From Pontederia crassipes (Eukaryota; Streptophyta; Magnoliopsida; Commelinales; Pontederiaceae), in assembly GCA_030549335.1 (NCBI GenBank), contig CM060193.1, positions 42,269,391 through 42,333,390 of the forward strand: a DNA stretch of 64,000 nucleotides, read 5' to 3'. Every line of letters begins with the position of its first letter. The first letter of the stretch is position 1. The translations under genes and the position numbers were made by a program. Below, one piece after another: positions 24,050 to 35,403 of this stretch. The notes under the pieces are model-generated. The model saw only the letters and a program-made list of their open reading frames with translations. It made no database searches and had not been told where the DNA came from.

Positions 24050-27000
24050 TCATTCGCTTGTTTCGTATTCTGATTCATTTTCATCATCTTCATCATCGTC
24101 GCTATAATCTTGGTTCGAGTCATCGTCAACAAAATTATCAAAGTTCACATCCAAGAGATCATTTGAATTAAACTCTTCCATTGGCTCAGCGTCATTGACC
24201 AATTGAAAATTCTTAACTCCATCGGCCACACCAATCATCTCATTCACTCTATCTTCTTGATAGTAATCGTCCATGGGCACATCGTTGTGTACGGATGATG
24301 TTTCATTGTCATCTACCATTGTTTCTGCTAAGAATAGTCTACTCCTCACCTTGCATGATGCCCACCATTCATCCTTAGTTCTTTTCGATGGATACTTAGT
24401 GTAGTACACTTGTTGTGCTTGTTCCGCCAATACGAATGGATCGTATGACTGAAGTCTCGACCGAGGGTTAATATCCACCAATTTAAACTTTCTCTGGATC
24501 GATACCAACGGCATTTTAGCACCACGACTTTGTTAGATTCTCCCAAATAAAACAATTCTAGGATGTCTTCTATAACACCGTAGTAATCAAAGTCGTCGTC
24601 CCCGTACATGCTTCCTAGAACACATATGCCGCTATTAATAATTGAACGTTGTCGGCTATATTCTTCTGTATGGAACCGATATCCATTAACTATGACGCCG
24701 CAGTAGCTAAGAACTTGTTTCTTCGGGCTAGGACCGAGATCTCATATTTTGTTCTCTATGACTGAGCCATTAATAACCTACAAGAAAAATAACTAAAAAT
24801 TTTATTAAAAGTTACTAACTTATAACAATTAAGAACAAGTGAAAAGATTTCTCACTTCACATCTCAACCAATCGGAAAAATGTTCGTCTCGTAGTTTCAA
24901 TAACTCGTCGTTTGAAACTAACGGATTGATTTCTCGCTGTAATTCTTCGAATTTCCTGAATTCACAGTTTTCAATTAATACAATAATATAGCAACAATTA
25001 ACTTTAAATTATATAACAAATTGGAACAAATTGCCTTACTCGAGATATGACGTCACTTCGAGATAATTTGCAAGAACATAATTCTCAACGGCCGTGAGAT
25101 CTCTGTTATTCAAGATAACTTTGCGTCCTGCACCAAGAAGTCGACATGGGTACTTGAAGATGGATAGAATATTCATGTCAACTTCTCCTTCACCACCATC
25201 ATCTTTTGTTGGAACTTGGGTGTGTCGTGATTGTATGTGTGGCTCAAAGTATTTTGAAGTGAAATTTGACACCTCCTCAATGAAATATGCTTCACATATG
25301 GAGCCTTCAATTTTTGTCTTATTCTTCGCCTTCCTTTTCAAATATAACATGCACCTTTCGAAAGGATACATCCATCGATACTGAACCGGACCAGCAATTT
25401 TTGTTTCATGTGGTAGATGTACAATCAAATGTTCCATCACATCAAAGAAAGAAGGTGGAAATATCTTCTTACCCTTGCACACAATAATCACAATAGAAGC
25501 CTCTAACCGAGATATGTCTTCTTCCCGAACGATGGATGCACAAAGCTCTTTAAAGAATATAGACAATTCTGTTAAAACCTCCTAGATGTCCTTTGGCAAA
25601 AGTTCTTTAAAGGCAATTGGAAGCAGCCTTTGCATAAAAATATGACAATCATGACTCTTAGTCCCATGTATCTTCCCATTGTCCAAGTTAAAACAACGAG
25701 ATATGTTTGATACATATCCGTCGGGTAATTTCAATTGCTTTACCCATTCGAAAACCACTTTTCTTTGATCATTGCTCAAGACATAAGTAGCTTTTGGATT
25801 TTTGCATTTACCATTTTGAAGTTGAATGATATCTAACTCTGGTCTTATGCATATTAATTTCATGTCTTCGCGAGCCTGTATGCTATCTTTTGTTCTTCTT
25901 TTAATATCCATAATAGTGTTGAAGATGTTGTCAAATACATTCTTCTCCACATGCATGACGTCCAAGTTATGACGTACCCAGTTTGAAGACCAATAAGGCA
26001 ACTCTCAAAAAATACTTCTTTTCTCCCAATTATGTTCACTTCCAAACCCAATTTGTTTATAACTACCGGCCTTCAGTCCGAATGAGACTTCACTAAGCTT
26101 GTTTACTTGCTCTAGCAATTCTTTTCTCGTCAAATGAGTTGGAGACAAAATGTTCTCGGATGTATTCTTTTTAAATGAGTTTCGATCACGACACATCGAA
26201 TTCTCCAATGACAAAAACATCCTATGACAATCAAACCAGCAAACTTTCCTACAATTTTTCAAATAAAAGGATTTCGTATTCTTTCCACATATGGGACAAG
26301 CAAGTTTTCCTTTTGTACTCCAACGATTCAACATTCCATATGCCGAAAAATCATTTATGGTCCACATTAATGCGGCTCTCATAATGAAATTTTACTTTTT
26401 AAATTTGTCATAGGTAATCACGCCATCGTCCCACAACAACTTGAGTTCATCAATCAAAGGTCTTAAGTAGACATCTAAACTTTTACTAGAAGATCAAGGA
26501 CCCGGGATCATATAGGTAAGCAATATATTCTCTCGTCTCATACACATATTTGGAGGCAAATTATAAGGTGTCACAAAAACTAGCCAACATGAATAAGCAG
26601 TACTTGATGAGCCAAATGAGTTGAAGTCATCAGTGCAAAATCCTAATCTAACATTGCGTGATTTTGCAGAAAAAGCCGAATGAAGTGCATCAAATTGTCT
26701 CCGTTCCGCATCCGAAGGATGTGCAATTGAATTTTGATCTTCACGCGCCCCTTCTCTGTGCCACCTCATAAATGATGCAGTTTTTTAGAAAGAAATAGTC
26801 ATTGTAATTTGGAACAATCGGAAAGTATCTAAATATTACATTTGCCACATTTTTTTTCGAACTTTGAGAATTCTTTTTCGGCTTGAATCTGGACTCGTCA
26901 CAAATAGAACAACTCATAAGTGAGTTATTTTTCTTATAGTACAACATGCAATGATTGCAGCATGCATCAATCTTCTGATATTCTAACCCTAAATCTCTCA

Positions 27001-27646
27001 TCAACCGTTTGCACTTGTAAAAATATCCCGATAATTTCTCTAAAGCTGGAAGCATACTCTTAATAATGGCAAACATCTGGTCAAAACAACTTTCGCTCAT
27101 ATTAAATTCTGATTTTAAGTTCATTAGTTGTGCCACTGCAAAAAGTGTAGTTTGCTTCACGCATCCATCTCATAAAGGTTCATCTGCTTCTTCGAGAAGA
27201 TTTTAAAACTTATAAGCCGAAGGATTCGGGTCTTCTTCAATCAATGTTTCGCCAACATTTTCTCCTAACATTGCATCTCATATCATGTCCCTGTACGGAC
27301 TGCTCGAGTCGCCCACAACGGTATCTACATTACTTGTTTCTTTAGCCCATCTTTCTTCGCCATGAAAGAACCAATTGGTGTATGTCAGTAAGAAACCGTT
27401 GTAATATAAATCCTTCTGCACATCATATTTTACTTTCCACTGATAACATTTGCACTTCCGGCATGGGCATAAGATTTTGCCATATGAAGAAGCAACACCT
27501 TCATTTTGATATGCCACATTAATGAACTCATCAACACCATCCTTATATTCTTCAGTTATGACTCCATGTTTATCCTTCCAACGACGAATCCAACTACGAT
27601 TTGGCTTTAGCATTTCTGTAACGGACAACATTAAGCCATATGTCAA
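24050..27646 (-). pseudogene. CACTA transposase gene (tnp2 type, TNPD-like), decayed
   Basis: In order on the minus strand: a transposase-associated domain (27646-27278; KPNRSWIRRWKDK, GVDEFINVAYQNEG, ILCPCRKCKC); the tnp2 domain in pieces (27160-26741 with GLEYQKIDACCNHCMLYYKK; 26769-26494 with LGFCTDDFNSFG and the NLPPNMCMR region; 26382-26005 with LACPICGKNTKSF); DUF4218 (26001-25582 with HNLDVMHVEKNVFDN, and 25566-25036 with YPFERCMLYLKRKAKNKTKI); and DUF4216 (24609-24050 with DYYGVIEDILELFYLG and AEQAQQVYYTKYP), ending in an acidic tail. A frameshift near 26750, a TGA at 26494-26496 just after IPGP, and a further stop near 26390 break the tnp2 domain. Overall order is that of a full CACTA transposase, which would cut and join DNA in the nucleus. 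Confidence 0.88.
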
Positions 27647-27829
27647 TAAATTTGTGTACTTGAAACGTGTGATTTTGAACTTACGAAGTCCAAAATCACA
27701 TGTTTCAAATACTTCATCGTCGAATCATAATCTCATTTTATCACCAAGAATGTGGAAGTACATCCTTAGTAAAATTTATGATAACATGATCAAAAAGAGG
27801 TTCTAGAATTATGAAAAAAATAGTATTTA

Positions 27830-28130
27830 ACAATCAAGTAATTAAGTAATACTTAACTTAACAATCAAGTAATTAAGTAATACTTAACTTTAACATGCAT
27901 TAGTTCATAACTTAACTTAAGTAATACTTAACTTAACATGCATTAGTTCATAACTTAACTTAACATGCATTAGTTCATAACTTAACATGCAGCAAAATAA
28001 TCAAGTAATTAAGTAATACTTAACTTAACATGCATTAGTTCACAACTTAACTTAACATGCATTAGTTCATAACTTAAGTTAACATGCATTAGTTCATAAC
28101 TTAATTTAACTTCATACATTAATAATTAAC
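27830..28130. repeat. Direct repeats of an AT-rich word upstream of the transposase gene
   Basis: Multiple copies of TAACATGCATTAGTTCATAA and of AATTAAGTAATACTTAACTT are interleaved over about 300 bp. The array lies between the transposase gene start and the G-rich array, so it occupies the presumed leader or promoter of the element. Confidence 0.85.
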
Positions 28131-28149
28131 TTAACATACATGATGAAGG

Positions 28150-29340
28150 GCTAGTACCTTCTTAACCGGTGAGGAAGGCGGCGAAGGGCGGAGGGCGGAG
28201 GGCGGACGAGGCGGCGGTGGAGGCTGAGGGCGGAGGAGGCGGCGGTGGAGGCGGAGGGCGGCGGAGGCGGACGTCGGCGGCGGTGGAGGGCGGACGAGGC
28301 GGAGGGAGGAGGAAGAGGAGGAGGCGGCGGTGGAGGCAGAGAGCGGCGGGGGCGGACGTCGGCGGCGGTGGAGGCAGAGGGCGGCGGGGCGGACGTCGGC
28401 GACGGTGGAGGCAGAGGGCGGCGGGGGCGGACATCGACGGCGGTGGAGGACGGACGAGGCGGAGGGAGGAGGAGGAGGAGGCGCCGGTGGAGACGGAGGC
28501 GGAGAGCAGCAGTGGACGCGGATGTCGGCGGAGGTGAACGTCGGCGGCGGTGGAGGGTGTACGAGGCGGAGGGAGGAGGAGGCGTCAGTAGAGGTGGAGG
28601 CGGACGTCGGCACGTGGGCGGAGGGCGGTGGAGGAGGCGGAGGCGGCGGTGGAGGGCGGAGGAGGGGTGCGGTGGAGGGCGGAGGAGAGGTGGAGGGAGG
28701 AGGAAGAGGAGGAGCAGCGGTGGAGGCGGAGGCGGAGGGCGGCGGTGGAGGGCGGACGAGGCGGAGGGAGGAGGAGGAGGAGGAGGCGCCAGTGGAGACG
28801 GAGGGTGGCAGTGGGCGCGGAGGTCGGCGGAGGCGGACGTCGGCGCATGGGCGGAGGGCAGTGGAGGAGGAAGAGGAGGAGGCGGAGGGCGGCGGTGGAG
28901 GGCGGAGGAGGAGGAGGAGGCGCCGGTGGAGGCGGAGGTGGCGGGCGACAGTGGACGCGGAGGTAGGCGGCGGTGGAGGCCATACGAGGTGGAGGGAGGA
29001 GGAGGAGGAGGCGTCGGTGGAGGCGGAGGCGGAGGGCGGCAGTGGACGCGGAGGTCAGCGGAGGCGGACGTCGGTGGCGGTGGAGGGCGTACGAGGCGAA
29101 GGGAGGAGGAGGCTTCGGTGGAGGCGGAGGCCGACGTCGGCGCGTGGGCGGGGGCGGTGGAGGAGACGGAGGCGGCGGTGGAGGGTGGCAGAGGGGCACA
29201 GTGGAGGTGGCGGGCGTCGGAGGTCAGGCGTTGAGCATCGGAGGTTGGGTGTCGGGCGTCGGGCGTCGGAGGTCGGGCGTCGAGCGTCGAAGGTCGAATG
29301 GTCAGGCGTCAGACGTCGAAGAAGAGGGGTAAACAGTAAA
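28150..29340. repeat. 1.2-kb strand-asymmetric GGCGGAGG-type array in the CACTA element
   Basis: Nearly pure variants of GGCGGTGGAGG, GAGGAGGAGG and GGCGGACGTCGGCG on the plus strand, ending with GTCGGGCGTCGGAG repeats. Long open frames on both strands (Gly/Arg/Glu-rich on plus, Pro/Ser-rich on minus) reflect composition, not a protein. It lies upstream of the minus-strand transposase gene, where En/Spm has its GC-rich control region. Confidence 0.85.
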
Positions 29341-29374
29341 AGTGAAAACGAAGAAGAGGGATTAGGGATTTAAG

Positions 29375-30405
29375 TAAATTTTTTAGCGTCTCCCAAGAAT
29401 GCAACGCTAAGTAGACGCAATGTAGGCACCGACTCAACTCAGCTAGTGTGGCGCTATGGAGAAGCTAATGTGTCGCTAAGGTAATGTAGCGACACTATAG
29501 CATCGTAGGGGCGTCTCCATGGATTTAGCGTCTCAAGAATGCGACGCCACTGAGACGCTCAATAAAAGTCTTTTTCAAATTTTTTAGTATGTATGAAATT
29601 TTATTTATCAATGTAGCGTCTCATCGCATTGTGCCCGTTCCAATTGTTTTATTTCCTTTTGACAACCTATCATGTATGTATATAAAATTATAAATCTATA
29701 TGTATATGTGTCTATAACAAAATTGTGTGTATATATATACATATATAATATATGCGTATGTATATATATGTCGACGTGTGGGAGATTAAGTTATAACAAT
29801 GTGTTTATCTATATGTATTATAGATATATATGTGTATGTATATGTCTATACATGTGTGAGTCATATATATATAGATAACGTGTATATGTATACGTATTTG
29901 AAGTGAAGATATGTGTATATGTTTATATGTGCGAGATTAAGTTATAATAATATGTATATATGCACTTATTATATATAAGTATAAGCATATACGCGTATTT
30001 ATATGTCTATATGTGCCCGATTAAGCGAGGGGGTAAAACGTTGGCTTATGAGGCGCAATACCGACGCTATTGAGTCGCTATTTACATTTAGCAACACCGT
30101 ATCGCTGAACTAGCGTCTAATACTTTGTCGTGTCTCAAATGTGCGACGCTACAGAGATGCCAATAGTGTCACCATAGCATCGACACTAACGGAGGCTCTA
30201 GTTAGACGCGACGTGGACGCTATTGAGTCTCCACGGTGACGCTAAAATGGTAGCAAATCACTCTCTTAATTCAACCACCGTAATTTCGTGATTAAGTATA
30301 TAATAATAATAATAATATATGCATAATTAAGATATTATATATATAGATAACATAAATAATATAGATAACAAATTATATATTTAGGAACACTCCTATCATG
30401 TAAAA

Positions 30406-30444
<39 letters not shown>

Positions 30445-30985
30445 CGTGTAATTAATACATATATATGTTGATAATACGCTATTGATAATATCTTGATAAT
30501 CGTATAATTAATACTAATATAATATTTAATTAATTTATTGATTAACATATAGTATATATAATATATAGGGTTTAATTATAAAACAAGTATCGAAATAAAC
30601 ATAGATAAGTTATGAGTAACACAATAGCGTCCAAATAGCGTCGCCTATGACTGAGACGTCATATAGCGTCTCTTTAGAGCCGCAAAATTTGTGACGCTAG
30701 ATTCGCGTCAAATGTCATCGACGCGAGAACGGCGCTAGGTGCTGCCGCGCATTTTCACTTCGTGGCGCGAAATAATAACTTCTATGTAGTGTCTCGACTG
30801 CGCCAGCATTAGCGTCTATCTCCTGAATATCTAAGAAGACGCTAATGAGATGCTAACGAGAGGCAAGTAGCGTCTCAAAATTGTGACGCAAAGTAGACGC
30901 CATAAAGGCACTAGTGGCGTCTATATAGCGTCACCTCTCTGGGCGACGCTACATTGCGTCGCTAAGCGCCCATTTTCTTGTAGTG
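29375..30985. repeat. Right subterminal region and TIR of the CACTA element
   Basis: Blocks of TAGCGTCTC/GACGCTA words at 29380-29640, 30030-30250 and 30620-30985, separated by AT-rich DNA containing a (TA)n run at 30410-30442. It ends with the inverted 19-bp terminus. Confidence 0.8.
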
Positions 30986-31336
30986 TATGATGCTTAACTT
31001 TGTTGATTCTACAACAATATTCAAATGTACGAATGTACTAATCTTCATTGTTGCTATTTTACAATCAATTTGCTTTCCAACTCGTGCATGTAATATTTAA
31101 ATACTCTAAGGACATTCCTTTCTCTTCAAGCTATACATCCACATTTTCATAGAATAATCATCATCCAATGAACTAGTATTCAAAGGTCCACATACATCGG
31201 ACCAACTCTAATTCGATGATAAATATCTTTTTGAAGACAATTTTTATTTACTTTCTTGCCAAATAATGGTTGCATTTACCCAACTTATTTTTTTTACATT
31301 TGGAAGCAAGTTTTTTTATTGAGCATTGTATTTTTT
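30986..31336 (-). pseudogene. Relic of Ty1/copia integrase, downstream side of a nested insertion
   Basis: On the minus strand near 31140-31250 one frame reads RIRVGPMYVDL and a shifted frame TSSLDDDYSMKMWMYSLKRK. The copia integrase pattern is CGPMxxxSLGGxxYFxxFxDDYSRKMWVYFLK. The match needs a frameshift and is short. The same relic may continue at 38082 beyond the LTR element. The first three bases are the right TAT duplication of the CACTA element. Confidence 0.45.
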
Positions 31337-32526
31337 TGTAGGATCACAAGGTACCAAGAGGGGGGTGAATTGATGTTTAATCGAAAATATCAATTTTATG
31401 AAAATCATCGCAAAAGCTTAAAATCGATTCGTTAATATTTAAACCAACACAAAAATGATTATATCACATGCATAATAAGGTAGGAAGGAGAGAGAAAGAC
31501 AAATACAAGGTGCACAGTGGTTTGTTGACGAGGTTCGGCCACACCTTGACCTACGTCCCCGCTCCGACTTCTCGACCTCGAGACCGTCGGAGATTCCACT
31601 AACTCCATTCCTTCGTTTCAAATGGGGCAAGGAAGAAACCCTTTACAACTCTTGCCTTTTCTCCTTTTCAAGATGTAAGGCACACCTCTTGTAGGCCTTT
31701 TCTCCTTTTCACTTGTAGGCTTTCACTCATCTTTTCTTCGCTCAAGAGGTAAGACACAATCTCTTTTCACTTAGGAGCTAAACAACTATTACAATATCAC
31801 AAGAACACTTAACAATCTCTCTTTTACAATTTGGAACATCACACAAGAGTAAGAGAGAAAGAATTGAAAGATTGATAACTTGGAGCTCAAATAGACTTCT
31901 CAAATGTTCTTTTCACTTTTCCTTAGAAGTCTTGATCATTCCTATACCTTTGGGTCCTCTTTTATAGCCTTCTTAACTCCATTTAGCCGTTGGAGCTTGT
32001 TTCCTAATTTTGAGGCCAAAATATGACCGTTATAGTGCATTCTGCATGCTGACTGGTCGACCGTCCTGCACTATTTTAAGCATAACTTTTTGCACAGTTA
32101 TTCAAATGATATGATCTTTGATTCTATGGAAATATAAAAGAATTATCTACAATTTGGATATTCATCATTCATCTAAAATCTAATAATATCATAGTCAAAT
32201 ATTGATTCAAAGTTCAGTATATAATATTGTCCAATTCAAATAAAACATTTTAGATCTTTACTCTTTTATATATAACTTTTCATACCAGTTTTCAAATGAG
32301 ATGATATTTGATTCTCCATAAAGATAAGAGAATTATCTATAACTTTTATATTCATCCATTAATGTAAATCTGGTGAGAACATAAAGAAATATTAATCAAA
32401 AGATTAATGCATGAAGCAACTCATTTCTATTTAAATTATTTCGGCATTTTAAATATAACTCTAATCTTTCGAGGTTTGTATCAATTAAAACATAATTATA
32501 TATGGGATAAAAACTTTGCTCCAACA
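31337..32526 (-). repeat. 3' LTR of the gag-only element
   Basis: 1,190 bp. On the element strand it starts TGTTGGAGCAAAGTTTTTAT and ends TGATCCTACA. It matches the 5' LTR throughout with scattered substitutions and small indels, so the insertion is not very recent. Confidence 0.9.
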
Positions 32527-32540
32527 ATCTCCCCCTTTTT
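32527..32540 (-). other. Polypurine tract
   Basis: AAAAAGGGGGAGAT on the element strand, immediately before the 3' LTR. It would prime plus-strand DNA synthesis. Confidence 0.85.
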
Positions 32541-35400
32541 GATGAATACAAATCAAGAAATATGAAAAGTATATGAGTTGGGAAGTAAAAAATATTAAAG
32601 TCAATTTTACTTCCTCTAAAACAAAGCTTTCCTTACAATTATGAATATACACATAAGTCTTAATTGTAAAGCACTTTTCATGTAGAGTTATATTCATGAT
32701 GTCCATGTAATAAATCAGGGGTTATATATATTTCTCATATATAAATTTCTCTTATGTTTTAATCATATTTCTCCCCCTTTTGTTTCATCAAAAAGTAGTT
32801 TGCACATGAAACATATAAGAAACAATATTAGATACAATAAATAACTCCCCCTTAATCATGTCTTCTTCCAAAATTTTTTTATTCTTCTCCCTTTTGTAAT
32901 GTATGATACAATATGTAAAATATCATAAGAGAGATAAAAATAATTTTTATTCTTTTATCACACCTATAAGAATTGTTTCATGTATAATATATGTGATAAG
33001 AAAAAATAACTCCCCCTAAGGTCATGAATAATTCATAATAGCAAAACATAAAATTAAATTAATAACACATCTTAAAAAGGAATCAAAACATTGTATAAAA
33101 CTTTGAGACAACAATGATATATCAAATTTAAATTGAATAATATTAAGTAACCAAAGATTTGACAATAAGGGTAACAAGTGAACGGAGGAAATGATATTTT
33201 GAACTTTTGAACAAGCTCCCCCTATCATTATGAACAATTTTCATCCTCTTTCTATATTTCTTTAGTTCTTTATATGTTATGGCTGAAAAGTCAAAGCTTG
33301 ATTGTCATAACATGGAGATTTTAAGCTTAAAGTATAAGGGTCATGCCAAGATATGAAAAAATAGTTTTGTAAATCATAAGAATGTAAATTCATGCACATG
33401 TAAGTCAAATAATTAATATATTTCATTATATGACATAAACATCTCAAATGTAAATACATATATAAATTTTCATTTGTGCAAGAGAGATATCATTTAAGCA
33501 TCATTCCAAATTTGATGGTCAAATGTCATACGAGATAGGAATACTCAAATGATAACAAGTTATGACCACATAAATTTATGCATATTAATCTTATGAAAGA
33601 CAACTACAAATGTTACATATGAAAAAAAATGTTTTTCAAATTTTGATTAAAATTCCAAAACTTTGCTTTCTTTCAATTGCAAACTCACAAAACATCGAAT
33701 GTGATAAGTAGTAAAGCCCAAATAAATAGCATAGGCATTTTCAAAGTTTAACATATTAAGATATGTTCAAAAATAGACTTTTGAACAATCATAAGTTTAT
33801 ACACAAATTATGATAACAGTAGACAAATATAAAGCACAAATAATTGTGACACACAAGTATATCCAATTTTTTATTTCTATGTTCAAAATAATATGTTTAC
33901 CATAAAATTTGTGTTTACACTCCTTCAAATTCATTTTTCCTTTCCTTTTTTTGTCACAATATAATAATCAAAATTGGTGACAAAAAATAAAACTAAAAAA
34001 GTATTCAAAATTTAGGCTTTTACACTTTCTTAAAATTTAATAGCTATTTCAAATTATGGATAAGAGAAATAACTCTCATTAAATGCCATGATAAATTGAA
34101 ATATGAAAGAATAAGATTCATGTAAAAATATTTCATAAAGATGAGCATAGAAATCAATTTTGATAGAAGATGTATATAGTAAGTTAAAAATGATCTCTTT
34201 AGGGATATGCTTTATTTCAAACATATGCATATGCATAGAGTCAAATGTATTATGCAATAATTTTCAAATGGCACATCAATATGACTAATCATCTTATTCC
34301 AAATCATAATGTGCATGTGTGTACAAATGATATAGTGTAATAAGTAAAAATTCATAATAAGTTCATACACTAAGGCTCATAACATAAGAGTCACATAAAT
34401 CTTGTACCAAACATATTTATTATAAATATAAAGTCTTCTTTATAAATAAAAAAACATTATTTAAATTTAGAATACTTAGCATTCATATTTTCATGTGTCT
34501 TTTTCTTTTATCAAATTCAAGGAATAGTCATGATAATAAGCATGTCAAAGGTAAAAATAGACATATATTTCCCTTTCTTTGGCATATGATCAAGATAGAT
34601 TTTGCAAGTATATTATCTCAAATCAAAAGAAGATATTATGTATTAATTTCAAAATTCTCCATAGATTTACATTTTGAAATATTTGAAAGATATTCATTTC
34701 TTATACCAAGATCTTAGAAGATCGTGTCATAAACAAAAAATATGTGAGAATCAAATTTCAATCAAACAAAGTCATTTATTATTTTTTCACTCATAAAAAT
34801 ATGATTTTTTTATACTTTAAAATCATAGGCATCATATAATCACATTGAATCGCAAATATCAAAATGCAAAATAGTACACAATATTCATATAAATCAATTA
34901 CACATGCTTAATGCCAAAATCAACATATTTTGAATGTCAAGAATCATGCATGCAAACTTTAGTATTGATATGAGTGTCCTTGTTTTTCATAAATATGATT
35001 TTCATATTGAATTAGTAACATAGTCCAAAAATGTCAATTTATCAACCATTATGCACGTGACATTCCCATCAAACATATTTAGGCAACATGAGTAATATAG
35101 ACACTTTTAAAATTAAATAAGCAACATAATTTTAATATGCACAAGAATCATAATCAATTATTATCTTTATGCATATATCATGATAATAAATTGACAAATT
35201 CAAGACATGAATACGCATCATATTAAAATGAGTTCAAAATTTCATTTCCATATATCAAAATACTTTTACCGCAAACTTTTATACCTCCAACTCATTTCAA
35301 CTTCATTGTTATTTTTTTTATGTCACACAATCACAAAGTGTGTGCCTTTATTTTACTTGAAACATTCTTCTTCATTCCTTGTGAAGCACACCTAAAACAA
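32541..35400. other. AT-rich non-coding interior of the gag-only element
   Basis: Where copia elements normally carry pol, this region has no family-like frame. It contains extra polypurine-like tracts (AAGGGGGAG type on the minus strand) near 32770, 32845, 32886, 33010 and 33215. Confidence 0.7.
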
Positions 35401-35403
35401 AAA

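Larger units (their letters stand above)
20902..30985 (-). mobile_element. Complete CACTA (En/Spm-type) DNA transposon, 10,084 bp
   Basis: The left terminus is CACTATAAGAAAATTGGCG. The right terminus, reverse-complemented, is CACTACAAGAAAATGGGCG. Both are flanked by TAT (20899-20901 and 30986-30988), the 3-bp duplication expected of CACTA elements. Both ends carry many copies of GAGACGCTA/TAGCGTC in both orientations, the likely transposase-binding subterminal repeats. Two minus-strand genes lie inside: a tnp2-type transposase (24050-27646) upstream and a Ptta/En/Spm-type second gene (21590-23957) downstream. Both have stops or frameshifts, so this copy is probably immobile alone, though its ends may still be recognised by an active relative. 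Confidence 0.93.

Noticed and set aside
28245..29373. Long Gly/Arg/Glu-rich frames on the plus strand and Pro-rich frames on the minus strand
   Set aside because: Open in several frames at once because the DNA is a GGCGGAGG array. No protein evidence.
29672..30050. AT-rich frames and (TA)-rich words as a gene
   Set aside because: Tyr/Ile/Cys-rich translation from TATATGTAT repeats; interior of the CACTA right end.
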